Origin: Plastoroseomonas arctica | GTDB taxonomy: Bacteria > Pseudomonadota > Alphaproteobacteria > Acetobacterales > Acetobacteraceae | Assembly (NCBI RefSeq): GCF_018128965.1 | Contig: NZ_JAAEDH010000016.1 | Span: forward strand, 1 to 64,000 | DNA: 64,000 nucleotides | Direction: 5' to 3' | In this document: positions 7,860 through 15,924 of the stretch, in pieces | Numbering within the stretch: the stretch's first letter is position 1 | How the letters are laid out: every line of letters starts with the position of its first letter | Position numbers and translations under genes: made by a program | The notes under the pieces: model-generated | Told to the model about the DNA's origin: nothing | What the model saw: only the letters and a program-made list of their open reading frames with translations | The model's database searches: none

Positions 7860-8701
7860 CAGCTGCAGCGCGGCTCCCGCGGCGTGGGGTCGTAGCCGGC
7901 CAGGCCCGGCACGCCTGTGCCGGGGAACACGGTGATCGCGGCGTCATCGCCCTCCGGCGTATAGCCGAACCACTGGTTGACCAGACGCGCCATGGTGCCG
8001 TCGCGCTTCATGCATTCGATGACGTTCTCCACCGTCTCGCGCAGCGCCGCGCTGTCGCGGCGGAACGGCGTGCCCCAGTGCAGCCGCGTGTCGCGCAGTG
8101 TGAAGCTCGCCACGAATTGCGGGTTCCGGCTGGCCGCGTAGCGCACCACCGTGTTGCCGGAGAGGTTCGCCTGGGCGCGGCCATTGATCACCGCCTGCAC
8201 CGCGTCGGGCTGGGTGTCGAAGGTGAGCAGGGTGAGATTCAGCCGCTCCGCATTGCGGGTGACCCATTGCTCATAGGGCGTGCCCTTGTTGACCGAGATG
8301 GTGCGGCCGCGCAGGTCCTCCTCGGAGTTGATCGGGGGCGAGCCGCGGCGGATGCCGAATTGCAGCTCGGTCCAGAGATAGCCCTCGGTGAACAGCAGCG
8401 CCTCCGCACGCTCGGGCGTGACGGTGGTGGGCGCGCAGAGGAAATCGTAGCGGCCGGCATTCAGCGCGGGAACCAGCCCCGAGAAGCTCGCGGAATCGAT
8501 GGTGATCTCGCGGCCCATGCGGCGGGCAACCTCGCGGAACATGTCGATCTGGAAGCCCTCGACGCCGCCGCCGAGGCGCGGCATGGCATGCGGGGCGAAG
8601 GTGCCGTCCACGGCGCAGCGCAGCGGCGGCTGTCCTTGCGCGTGCGCCTGGCCGGCGAAGGCCGTGACGGCAAGGATGGTGGCGGCGATCAGCCTGCGCA
8701 T
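7859..8701 (-). CDS. Amino-acid ABC transporter periplasmic binding protein (SBP_bac_3)
   Basis: A 280-residue exported protein. The signal peptide is MRRLIAATILAVTAFAGQAHAQ. The family-3 fold is clear: LRCAVDGTFAPHAM, GVEGFQIDMFREVARRMGREI, VPALNAGRYDFLCAPTTVTPERA and the inter-lobe segment DLRGRTISVNKGTPYEQWV. The family consensus has 'GfdvDl' where this has GFQID. The longer open frame upstream (to 8923) is not used, because the signal peptide fixes the start at 8701. It is the first gene of the importer operon. Confidence 0.92.
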   Translation of the reverse strand: MRRLIAATILAVTAFAGQAHAQGQPPLRCAVDGTFAPHAMPRLGGGVEGFQIDMFREVARRMGREITIDSASFSGLVPALNAGRYDFLCAPTTVTPERAEALLFTEGYLWTELQFGIRRGSPPINSEEDLRGRTISVNKGTPYEQWVTRNAERLNLTLLTFDTQPDAVQAVINGRAQANLSGNTVVRYAASRNPQFVASFTLRDTRLHWGTPFRRDSAALRETVENVIECMKRDGTMARLVNQWFGYTPEGDDAAITVFPGTGVPGLAGYDPTPREPRCS

Positions 8702-8912
8702 GTGATTTTCCCCGGCAATGAATGGCGGCTGGACGTTCCCACCGGCGTCGGCGCCTGTCCACATGGCACGTTCATCATATGCGTCGCCTCGGGGTCGGAC
8801 CGCCTCGCACCTCGCTGAAATCACTTCGATATCGGAATGGTGTCGACGCGGCGGAGCCCCTCTGACATGCTTCGCCCAACCATCTCCCATCGTGGCCGCG
8901 AAGGATGTTGCC

Positions 8913-9524
8913 ATGCCGATCAAGACGACGCCGACCTACACGGAGCATGAGGTTTCGCGCATCCTGCGGGAGAGCGAAGAGGCAAGCATTTCCGATCAGG
9001 ACAGGGGCGAGGGCCATGCCGAGGGGCTGCATGAGCTCCTCGCACGCGGCAAGAACCGCGCTTCGACCGATCTCGACGAGATGGAGCAGCGGATCATCGG
9101 GCCGGAGCGAAAGCGCCGCACCGGCGCCTTCGTCGGCACGCAGGCGGCCGCCATCGCCTTCGCGTTGAACAAGAAGGCCGGCCAGACCGCGCTCGGCTGG
9201 CTGTCCTACGAAAAATGCGAGTTCATCTTCGCCCAGATCGACATCGCCGCCGGCAATTTCGCGATGATCGGGTATGATGGGGATGTCACGACGCCGGCCC
9301 CCGGCGGCGCGCGCTTCGTGGTCGCCCCCGGCGGTGTCGCGCTGACGGGCTTCCTGGTGCCCATCGAGGCCCGGGCCGGCGGCATTGCGATGAAGCTGAT
9401 GAAGACTTCCGGCAAAGACCTTCATATTCGCACCGCCTTTCCTTTGATCGCCGCACCCAACCCGCAAAGGGCGAACATCCGCTGGCGCGACGGCCACAAC
9501 CAGGACCAAGACCTGCCGATCTAG
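8913..9524 (+). CDS. Uncharacterised protein, possibly with an RNase A-like (CdiA-CT type) fold
   Basis: A 203-residue soluble protein starting at ATG 8913; the open frame extends to 8718 but the added part is not protein-like. Visible features are an N-terminal helix (TEHEVSRILRESEEA), a GEGHAEGLHELL segment with two His, TGAFVGTQAAAIAFALNKKAG, and near the end DLHIRTAFPLI. The order 'GHxxxxH ... TaF ... AAxxAL ... hIxTAfP' resembles bacterial RNase A-like toxin domains found at CdiA C-termini, but this is a weak pattern match made by eye. No secretion or immunity gene is next to it. The function is otherwise unknown. Confidence 0.55.
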   Translation: MPIKTTPTYTEHEVSRILRESEEASISDQDRGEGHAEGLHELLARGKNRASTDLDEMEQRIIGPERKRRTGAFVGTQAAAIAFALNKKAGQTALGWLSYEKCEFIFAQIDIAAGNFAMIGYDGDVTTPAPGGARFVVAPGGVALTGFLVPIEARAGGIAMKLMKTSGKDLHIRTAFPLIAAPNPQRANIRWRDGHNQDQDLPI

Positions 9525-9655
9525 CCGCCGCAGCCGCAGCAAGCGGCGCCGGTTCTGCGCCGTTCACATGGGCTTAACGCGTCAAGCGCATGCTTTGCCA
9601 TGGAATCGCCTTATCCCGGTCGCGGTGCGGACAGACAGGGGGGCGACAAGACGCC

Positions 9656-9868
9656 ATGACAAAGGGGTTGTTCGCCATGTCCCGTTTCGCACTCAGCCTG
9701 GTGATCATGGGCTTGCTGATGAACGCGCTTCTCGTCCTGCTGCTGCTGGGCGATGCGCTGCTGCCGATGCGGCTGTCGCTCTCCGCGGCGGCGGTGCTGG
9801 CCGTCGCAGGCGGGGTATCGCTCGTCGGTGGCCTCACGATGATCGAGCCCCGGCGGATGGTGCGCTAG
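9656..9868 (+). CDS. Small two-helix membrane protein
   Basis: A 70-residue protein with two hydrophobic helices (about 8-30 and 39-62) separated by an Asp/Met-containing turn, ending in EPRRMVR. ATG 9656 follows a G-rich stretch (aggggggcga). It is a typical small inner-membrane protein; no family is recognised. The next gene is convergent. Confidence 0.5.
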   Translation: MTKGLFAMSRFALSLVIMGLLMNALLVLLLLGDALLPMRLSLSAAAVLAVAGGVSLVGGLTMIEPRRMVR

Positions 9869-9892
9869 CCTCGGCGGCGAGCGCCGGCGCCA

Positions 9893-10402
9893 TCACGGCG
9901 CCCGAAGCTGCCGGCAGGCGGGCAGACGCACCCCGGGAAACCTGGCAATCCAGAAATTCTCGAATTCGAGTCGGCTGCGCATCTGCTCGCCATCGGGCGT
10001 TTCCACCGCACGAAAGGCGTAGGGGCGGCGTCCGCCCCGCTCGCTCCGCATGTAGAGCTCGATCATCAGGCGGTCGGTGGCTGAAGTTGGGTTACGGGGC
10101 AGGATATGCGCCTGGACGCACTGCCCACGGGATGGCGCCGGGGGATCGTCCGAAATTGTGGGCTGGATGTCGGTGACGCAGGGGCCCGAGCTCCAGCGCG
10201 GGCTGCGCGCGTGGCGCGACGTCAATCGCGAAAGCCAAGTGCGGATCGGAAGGTCGCCGTCGCACAGGGTTTCCAGGGCGTCGATGTCGCGCAGCGGCGC
10301 GCGCTGGGCCGCGGCGATCCGCAATGGATCCTGCGCAGCCGCGCCGGCGCTGCAGCTCAGCAACGCTGCCAGGAGGAAAAAGCGCGTGGGCGCCGCCGGC
10401 AT
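9893..10402 (-). CDS. Exported protein of unknown function
   Basis: A 169-residue protein with a signal peptide (MPAAPTRFFLLAALLSCSAGAAAQ). The mature region has four Cys (TLCDGD, GPCVTD, RGQCVQ, PACRQL), which fit two periplasmic disulfides, and a C-terminal part rich in Arg and aromatic residues. No known domain is recognised. It starts 64 bp after the stop of the metal-type ABC ATPase gene on the same strand and may be its operon partner. Confidence 0.55.
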   Translation of the reverse strand: MPAAPTRFFLLAALLSCSAGAAAQDPLRIAAAQRAPLRDIDALETLCDGDLPIRTWLSRLTSRHARSPRWSSGPCVTDIQPTISDDPPAPSRGQCVQAHILPRNPTSATDRLMIELYMRSERGGRRPYAFRAVETPDGEQMRSRLEFENFWIARFPGVRLPACRQLRAP

Positions 10403-10466
10403 GGGTCAGCCTCCTGTCGATGGTCGCACGACGCATGGCTGGCATTGCCGACGCCGTGATCGCCAA

Positions 10467-11183
10467 TCAGGCCGCGGCGCAGCGCTCCGCCTCGGCATCC
10501 CAGTGCTCGGCCATCATCCTCGCGCGCAACCGGTTCTCGGCGGAGAGCGCGATGGCCGTCGGGCCCCAGGCGATCGGGTCGCGGGCCAGCAGCAGCGTTT
10601 CGGGGAATTCGCGCCTGACCAGGTCAAGGTCGTGCAGCACAGCGATGATCGTGCGGCCCTCGCCATGCCAGCGATGCAGCATCGCCAACAGATCGGCGGC
10701 AGTCTTGCCGTCCACGGCGTTGAACGGCTCGTCGAGCAGGATCACCGGGGCGTCCTGCAGCAGCAGCCGGGCGAAGAGCAGCCGCTGGAACTGACCGGCG
10801 GAGAGGCTGCCCACCGGTCGCGCGGCAAAATCGCGCAGGCCCACGGCACCCAGCGCCTGATCCGCCTGAGCCAGTTCGGCCCGCCCCGCGCCGCGGAAGG
10901 CGCCGAGCTTCGACCATAGACCCTGAAGCACCACGTCGCGGCAGGCGATGGGGAAGGTGCGATCCATCGTGGCCCCCTGAGGCAGCAGCGCGATGCGGCC
11001 GGCGACCTGGACCCGGCCTTCCTCGGCGGGGTGGAGGCCGGCGATGGTGCGCAGCAAGGTGGTCTTGCCGGCGCCGTTCGGGCCCATGATCGCCGTCAGG
11101 CTGCCCGGCGCGAACCGGCCGGTCACGTGATGCACCGCCGGGCGCCGCCCATGGCTCGCCACCAGATTGTCCAGAGTGATCAT
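10467..11183 (-). CDS. Metal-type ABC transporter ATPase (Zn/Mn family)
   Basis: A 238-residue ATPase. Walker A is GPNGAGKTT, then LPQGATMDRTFPIACRDVVLQGLW (the 'Q-loop ... vP.tv.dvV..G' pattern typical of the zinc/manganese/iron group), signature LSAGQFQR, Walker B VILLDEPFNAVD and switch region AVLHDL. The signature has LSAGQ instead of LSGGQ, as in ZnuC/MntB-like proteins. Its ATG overlaps the stop of a 35-codon membrane ORF. No metal permease or binding protein is encoded beside it, so it is an orphan ATPase here, with partners elsewhere. Confidence 0.85.
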   Translation of the reverse strand: MITLDNLVASHGRRPAVHHVTGRFAPGSLTAIMGPNGAGKTTLLRTIAGLHPAEEGRVQVAGRIALLPQGATMDRTFPIACRDVVLQGLWSKLGAFRGAGRAELAQADQALGAVGLRDFAARPVGSLSAGQFQRLLFARLLLQDAPVILLDEPFNAVDGKTAADLLAMLHRWHGEGRTIIAVLHDLDLVRREFPETLLLARDPIAWGPTAIALSAENRLRARMMAEHWDAEAERCAAA

Positions 11184-11287
11184 GCGCCGAGCGCCCAGAA
11201 GGTCGCGCCCCAGACCAGAGTAGCCACCACGGCCGCGAGGCCGAGGCGCGCACCGGCACCGGAGGAAAGGGCGAGAGGGTCGTGCAT
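11180..11287 (-). CDS. 35-residue membrane peptide coupled to the metal ABC ATPase
   Basis: A short ORF with one hydrophobic helix (LGLAAVVATLVWGATFWAL, residues 15-33). Its TGA overlaps the ATPase ATG (ATGA arrangement), as in truly coupled genes. A Zur-like palindrome lies 2 bp upstream of its ATG, leaving no room for a normal ribosome binding site, so translation would be leaderless or the site would also be a translational operator. It might be a small accessory subunit or only a leader peptide. Coding status is inferred from the overlap and composition. Confidence 0.45.
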   Translation of the reverse strand: MHDPLALSSGAGARLGLAAVVATLVWGATFWALGA

Positions 11288-11289
11288 GA

Positions 11290-11304
11290 TGTTATCATGT
11301 ATCA
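11290..11304. promoter_or_regulatory. Zur-like operator candidate
   Basis: TGTTATCATGTATCA matches 11 of 14 informative positions of the TGTTATA-N-TATAACA zinc-uptake-regulator palindrome. It lies between the divergent metal-type ABC ATPase unit and the DUF445 gene. The match was made by eye; a Mur or Fur-type site is an alternative. Confidence 0.4.
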
Positions 11305-11352
11305 CGCTCCGGCTTCTGGGCAAGGCCGGGGGCGCCACCCTATCTAGGGAAG

Positions 11353-12627
11353 ATGATCCAGCCTGGCCCGAACGACGCGGAGCTCCGCGCCTCGCTTGCC
11401 CGCCACCGCGCCTTCGCGACCGGGCTCCTTGTCGTGATGGCGGGGCTGATCCTGCTCACCTACCGGATGACGCCGGGCTATTGGACGGATCTGCTCCAGG
11501 CGGGTGCCAAGGCCGGGCTGGTCGGCGGTCTGGCCGACTGGTTCGCGGTCACCGCGCTGTTCCGCCACCCGCTCGGCCTGCCCATTCCGCACACCGCCAT
11601 CATCCCCAACCAGCAGGAGCGGCTGGGACGGGGTCTTGGCGGCTTCATCGCCAACCATGTCTTCACCGAGGCCGAGATCCGCCGCGTGATCGAGCGGATC
11701 GACCTGCCGGCGATCTTTTCCACCTTCCTCGCCGACCCGGCCTCGAACCGGCCCGCGGCGCAGGCGCTGGCGGGGATGGTGCCGCGGCTGCTCGGCAGCC
11801 TTGAGGATGGACGTGCCAGGCGGCTGCTCGCGCGCATCGTCCCGCGTCTGGCCGGCGGGCCGGAGGGGGCCAAGGTGATCGCGCGCACCCTGCGCGCTCT
11901 GGTCGAAGGCGGCCGTCACCAGGCGGTGTTCGACGTCGCCGTGGTCGAGGTGAAGGCGCTGCTCGCCGCCAAGGAGGAGCAGCTGCGCGAGGCGATCGCG
12001 GCCCGCGTGCGCGCCGAGGGTGGCGCGGTGGTCGGCTGGCTCGCGGGGGCGGCGGTGGCCCGGCGGGTGCTCTCGGTGCTGAACGCGGAGCTGGAGCGGG
12101 TCGAACCCTCCGATTCCGACCTGCGCGCGGCCTTCGAGGCCTGGGTGCGCGCCGAGATCGACCGCCTGGAAACCGACTCGGAGCGCATCGCGAGCGTCGG
12201 CCGGGCGCTGCGCAGCGCGGTGAGCCACCCCTCGGTCGCGGTCTGGCTCGGCGATGTCTGGCTGCGGCTGAAGGCGGCGATGGTCGCCGATGCGGCCAAC
12301 CCCGAGGGCCGCACCGTGGCCGTGCTGGAGGCGGGACTCGCCAATGCCGGGCAGTTCCTCGCCGAGAGCGAGGGCGCCCGCGCCCGCCTGCAGGCCGCCA
12401 GCCAGGGCGTGCTGCTCGCGCTGCTGCCGGCGGCACGGGAGCGGCTGGCCGGCTTCATCGCCTCCGTCGTGCAAGGGTGGGACCCGAAGACAGTGGTCGA
12501 GAAGATCGAGCTGCGGGTCGGGCGCGACCTGCAATACGTTCGCGTGAACGGGACGCTGGTTGGTTTTCTCGCTGGGGCGGCGCTGTTTGCCCTGCTCGAG
12601 CGCGTCTATGGCCGGGTCGCCTTCTGA
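11353..12627 (+). CDS. DUF445 family membrane protein
   Basis: A 424-residue protein of the YjiN/DUF445 type: one hydrophobic helix near residues 22-40, the conserved GAKAGLVGGLADWFAVTALFRHPLGLPIPHTAIIP block right after it, then a long helical soluble region (QERLGRGLGGFIANHVFT, LEAKEEQL-type helices), and a last membrane helix (GTLVGFLAGAALFALLERVY) near the C-terminus. The family is bacterial inner-membrane and functionally undefined. It is divergent from the metal-type ATPase operon and shares its promoter region. Confidence 0.9.
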   Translation: MIQPGPNDAELRASLARHRAFATGLLVVMAGLILLTYRMTPGYWTDLLQAGAKAGLVGGLADWFAVTALFRHPLGLPIPHTAIIPNQQERLGRGLGGFIANHVFTEAEIRRVIERIDLPAIFSTFLADPASNRPAAQALAGMVPRLLGSLEDGRARRLLARIVPRLAGGPEGAKVIARTLRALVEGGRHQAVFDVAVVEVKALLAAKEEQLREAIAARVRAEGGAVVGWLAGAAVARRVLSVLNAELERVEPSDSDLRAAFEAWVRAEIDRLETDSERIASVGRALRSAVSHPSVAVWLGDVWLRLKAAMVADAANPEGRTVAVLEAGLANAGQFLAESEGARARLQAASQGVLLALLPAARERLAGFIASVVQGWDPKTVVEKIELRVGRDLQYVRVNGTLVGFLAGAALFALLERVYGRVAF

Positions 12628-12697
12628 GCCGGACTTATCCCCTGGAATCACGGGGAGATCAGTGTTCCGGACTCGCTTCGGGAGGGCTCGACGGCTA

Positions 12698-12712
12698 GAA
12701 CATAGAGCGAAC
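12698..12712. promoter_or_regulatory. LexA (SOS) box of alphaproteobacterial type upstream of nrdA
   Basis: The sequence GAAC-ATAGAGC-GAAC is an exact instance of the alphaproteobacterial direct-repeat SOS box (GAAC-N7-GAAC, the complement of GTTC-N7-GTTC). It lies about 150 bp before the nrdA start, which would place nrdAB in the LexA regulon so that dNTP supply rises after DNA damage. Confidence 0.65.
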
Positions 12713-12760
12713 GGCTCGGGCTGTTAAGAGCGGTGCCGGAATATGCAAGGCTTCGTTCGC

Positions 12761-12808
12761 ACACGCGATCTGGTAGTGACAAGAGTGTTGCAAGACTACA
12801 TCTTGTGT
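12761..12808. promoter_or_regulatory. NrdR box pair upstream of nrdA
   Basis: The downstream box AGACTACATCTTGTGT (12793-12808) matches 13 of 16 positions of the NrdR consensus acaCwAtATaTwGtgt. A weaker partner begins at 12761 (ACACGCGATCTGGTAG, left half intact), 32 bp upstream. That is about three helical turns, the usual spacing of paired NrdR boxes. NrdR represses ribonucleotide reductase genes when dATP is high. The second box is less certain than the first. Confidence 0.6.
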
Positions 12809-12862
12809 CCCACCCCCCTCCGCAGGCATCCTGTCGGCCGGGGGAGTTTTAGGGGGTTAGCC

Positions 12863-14719
12863 GTGTTTGATGCTGTTCAGCTTGAAGGCCATGGCCAGGT
12901 TGAGATCGACCGCACGCGCGACGCGCTGCTGACCGATTTCGGCAAGGGCACGCTCGAGGATCGCTACCTGCTGCCGGGCGAATCCTTCCAGGATCTCTTC
13001 GCGCGGGTCGCCTCGGCCTATGGCGACGACGCCGCGCATGCGCAGCGCATCTACGACTACATGTCGCAGCTGTGGTTCATGCCCGCGACGCCGATCCTGT
13101 CCAATGGCGGCACCACCCGCGGCCTGCCGATCTCGTGCTTCCTGAACGAAGCCTCGGACAGCCTCGATGGCATCGTCGATCTCTGGAACGAGAATGTCTG
13201 GCTCGCGGCCAAGGGCGGCGGCATCGGCAGCTACTGGGGCAATCTGCGCGGCATCGGCGAGAAGGTCGGGCGCAACGGCAAGACCTCGGGCGTGATCCCG
13301 TTCATTCGGGTGATGGACAGCCTGACGCTGGCGATTTCCCAGGGCTCGCTGCGGCGCGGGTCGGCGGCGGTCTACATCCCGGTCCAGCACCCCGAGATCG
13401 AGGAGTTCATCGAGATCCGCCGCCCCACCGGCGGCGACCCGAACCGGAAGGCGCTCAACCTGCACCATGGCGTGCTGCTGTCCGATGCCTTCATGCGCGC
13501 GGTCGAAGCGGATGAGGAATGGGCGCTGGTGTCGCCCAAGGACGGCGCGCTGGTGAAGAAGGTCTCGGCGCGGTCCCTGTGGATCCGCATCCTCACCGCT
13601 CGCATCGAGACCGGCGAGCCCTACATCATCTACTCCGACCACGTGAACAACGCGCGGCCCGAGCACCACAAGCTGTCCGGCCTGGAGGTCAAGACCTCGA
13701 ACCTGTGCTCGGAGATCACGCTGCCGACCGGCCTCGACCAGCATGGCGAACAGCGCACCGCGGTGTGCTGCCTGTCCTCGCTCAACCTTGAGACTTGGGC
13801 GGCGTGGAAGGACCATCCGCTCTTCATCACCGACATTATGCGCTTCCTCGACAACGTGCTGCAGAGCTTCATCGACACGGCACCCGATTCGATGGCGAAG
13901 GCGCGCTACTCCGCAATGCGCGAGCGCAGCGTTGGGCTGGGTGTGATGGGCTTCCACAGCTTCCTGCAGCTGATGAACGTGCCGTTCGAGAGCGCGATCG
14001 CGAAGGTGTGGAACATGAAGATGTTCCGCCACATCCGCACCCAGGCCGATGCCGCCTCTCGCATCCTGGCCGAGGAACGCGGAGCCTGCCCCGACGCCGC
14101 CGAATACGGCTTCATGGAGCGCTTCTCGAACAAGATGGCGATCGCGCCGACGGCGTCGATCTCCATCATCACCGGTGGTGCAAGCCCGGGGATCGAGCCG
14201 ATCGCGGCGAACGTCTACAACCACAAGACGCTCTCGGGCTCCTTCATCGTGCGCAACCCTTACCTGCAGAAGGTGCTGGCCAAGCACGGGCGCGACGATG
14301 ACGAGACCTGGACCTCGGTGACGGTGAACAAGGGCAGCGTCCAGCACCTGGACTTCCTCACCGAGCATGAGCGCGACGTGTTCAAGACCGCCTTCGAACT
14401 CGACCAGCGCTGGGTGATCGAACACGCGGCGGACCGCACGCCCTACATCTGCCAGTCGCAATCGGTGAACCTGTTCCTGCCCGCGAATGTGCATAAGCGC
14501 GACCTGCACCAGATCCATATGCAGGCGTGGAAGCGCGGCATGAAGAGCCTGTACTACTGCCGGTCGCTGTCGATCCAACGCGCGGATACGATCAGCGCGA
14601 AGGTGGTGGGCCAGGGCGACATCATGGCCGACCACGTGGCGGATCTTGGACCGTTGCCGATTGCGGCGGTCGCGAAGCCGAATTCCACGGATTATGAGGA
14701 ATGTCTGGCCTGCCAATAA
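12863..14719 (+). CDS. nrdA: Class I ribonucleoside-diphosphate reductase, alpha subunit
   Basis: A 618-residue catalytic subunit that reduces NDPs to dNDPs. GTG 12863 follows agggggttag; the frame is open to 12743 but that stretch contains the NrdR boxes. Key residues: Cys92 (ISCFLNEA) and Cys302/303 region for the active-site disulfide, Asn-Leu-Cys282-Ser-Glu for the thiyl-radical cysteine with its Asn and Glu, a Tyr-Tyr pair in SLYYCRSL for radical transfer, and the C-terminal swinging pair in CLACQ (614/617). It lacks the roughly 90-residue N-terminal ATP-cone of E. coli NrdA (761 aa), so overall-activity inhibition by dATP through a cone is absent. nrdB follows after a 157-bp gap. Confidence 0.95.
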   Translation: MFDAVQLEGHGQVEIDRTRDALLTDFGKGTLEDRYLLPGESFQDLFARVASAYGDDAAHAQRIYDYMSQLWFMPATPILSNGGTTRGLPISCFLNEASDSLDGIVDLWNENVWLAAKGGGIGSYWGNLRGIGEKVGRNGKTSGVIPFIRVMDSLTLAISQGSLRRGSAAVYIPVQHPEIEEFIEIRRPTGGDPNRKALNLHHGVLLSDAFMRAVEADEEWALVSPKDGALVKKVSARSLWIRILTARIETGEPYIIYSDHVNNARPEHHKLSGLEVKTSNLCSEITLPTGLDQHGEQRTAVCCLSSLNLETWAAWKDHPLFITDIMRFLDNVLQSFIDTAPDSMAKARYSAMRERSVGLGVMGFHSFLQLMNVPFESAIAKVWNMKMFRHIRTQADAASRILAEERGACPDAAEYGFMERFSNKMAIAPTASISIITGGASPGIEPIAANVYNHKTLSGSFIVRNPYLQKVLAKHGRDDDETWTSVTVNKGSVQHLDFLTEHERDVFKTAFELDQRWVIEHAADRTPYICQSQSVNLFLPANVHKRDLHQIHMQAWKRGMKSLYYCRSLSIQRADTISAKVVGQGDIMADHVADLGPLPIAAVAKPNSTDYEECLACQ

Positions 14720-14720
14720 C

Positions 14721-14858
14721 AAGCATGGGGGGAAAGAATTCCCCCCAAACCCCCCATCTTTTATTTTTACCTATTGGTGCTGGCTGCGCAACCAGCACCA
14801 AAAAGTCAAAAATAAAAGAATGGGGTCTGGGGAAATTCTTTTCCCCAGCCTTTCTTCT
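14721..14858. repeat. Composite inverted repeat between nrdA and nrdB (two facing copies of a dispersed element)
   Basis: The nrdA-nrdB gap is almost entirely palindromic. The left copy (14721-14777) has the hairpin GGGGGGAA-agaa-TTCCCCCC (14727-14746) and then an AT core TCTTTTATTTTT. The right copy (14796-14858) is the same element inverted, with hairpin CTGGGGAAA-ttct-TTTCCCCAG (14827-14848). The middle is a perfect 10-bp stem, TTGGTGCTGG / CCAGCACCAA (14774-14801). The left half looks like a rho-independent terminator in the nrdA direction. Related copies lie at 15925-15985 and 30981-31041. Confidence 0.8.
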
Positions 14859-14876
14859 CTCCAGAGGCACTCCCCC

Positions 14877-15914
14877 ATGAACGACGAGCTCCCCATCCGC
14901 TTCGACCTGCTGACGGCGAACCCCGTCTACAAGCCCTTCCGCTACCCTTGGGCCTATGATGCCTGGCTCACGCAGCAGCGCATCCACTGGCTGCCGGAGG
15001 AGGTTCCGCTCGCCGATGACGTGAAGGATTGGCAGAAGTCGCTCACCGATTCCGAGCGCAACCTGCTCACGCAGATCTTCCGCTTCTTCACCCAGGCGGA
15101 TGTCGAGGTGAACAACTGCTACATGAAGCAGTACAGCCAGGTCTTCAAACCCACTGAAGTGCTGATGATGATGTCGGCCTTCTCGAACACCGAGACCATC
15201 CACATCGCGGCGTACAGCCACCTGCTCGACACCATCGGCATGCCTGAGTCCGAATACACGGCCTTCCTCAAGTACAAGGAGATGAAGGACAAGTACGACT
15301 ACATGCAGAACTTCTCGGTCGAGAACAAGACCGAGATCGCCAAGACCTTGGCAGCGTTCGGCGCGTTCACCGAGGGTCTGCAGCTGTTCGCGTCCTTCGC
15401 CATTCTCATGAACTTCCCGCGCTTCAACAAGATGAAGGGCATGGGCCAGATCGTGAGCTGGTCGGTGCGCGACGAGACGCTGCACTGCCTGTCTGTCATC
15501 CGGTTGTTCCGCACCTTCGTGCAGGAAAATCCGGAGATCTGGACGGAGGATTTCAAGCGCGACCTGTACCTGATCTGCGCCACCATCGTGGACCACGAGG
15601 ACGCGTTCATCGACCTCGCTTTTGAGCTCGGCGGTGTCGAGGGTCTCGATGCCGAGCAGACCAAGCAGTACATCCGCTTCATCGCGGACCGGCGCCTGCA
15701 GCAGCTTGGCCTGCAGCCGCTCTACCACATCGAGAAGAATCCGCTCCCGTGGCTCGATGAGATGCTGAACGCCGTGGAGCACACGAACTTCTTCGAGAAT
15801 CGCGCGACGGAATATTCCAAGGCCAGCACCGCCGGCACCTGGGAGGAGGCGTTCGGCGACGCCGTGTTCACCTCCCCGCAGCCCACGGGCGACATCCTCC
15901 CCGCCCACCACTGA
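14877..15914 (+). CDS. nrdB: Class I ribonucleoside-diphosphate reductase, beta subunit
   Basis: A 345-residue radical-generating subunit. The di-metal ligands align with E. coli NrdB at constant spacing: Asp75, Glu106 and His109 (SNTETIH), Glu166, Glu200 and His203 (RDETLH). The radical tyrosine is kept as Tyr113, seven residues after Glu106, so a tyrosyl-radical (Ia-type) cofactor is expected. There is no N-terminal ATP-cone, which some beta subunits carry when the alpha subunit lacks one. It is separated from nrdA by a strong composite inverted repeat and followed by another copy of the same element. Confidence 0.95.
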   Translation: MNDELPIRFDLLTANPVYKPFRYPWAYDAWLTQQRIHWLPEEVPLADDVKDWQKSLTDSERNLLTQIFRFFTQADVEVNNCYMKQYSQVFKPTEVLMMMSAFSNTETIHIAAYSHLLDTIGMPESEYTAFLKYKEMKDKYDYMQNFSVENKTEIAKTLAAFGAFTEGLQLFASFAILMNFPRFNKMKGMGQIVSWSVRDETLHCLSVIRLFRTFVQENPEIWTEDFKRDLYLICATIVDHEDAFIDLAFELGGVEGLDAEQTKQYIRFIADRRLQQLGLQPLYHIEKNPLPWLDEMLNAVEHTNFFENRATEYSKASTAGTWEEAFGDAVFTSPQPTGDILPAHH

Positions 15915-15924
15915 TTGGTGACGC

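Noticed and set aside
12743-12862. Upstream extension of the nrdA frame with an ATG at 12743
   Set aside because: This stretch contains the NrdR boxes and has no ribosome binding site; GTG 12863 has a good one and gives a normal family start.
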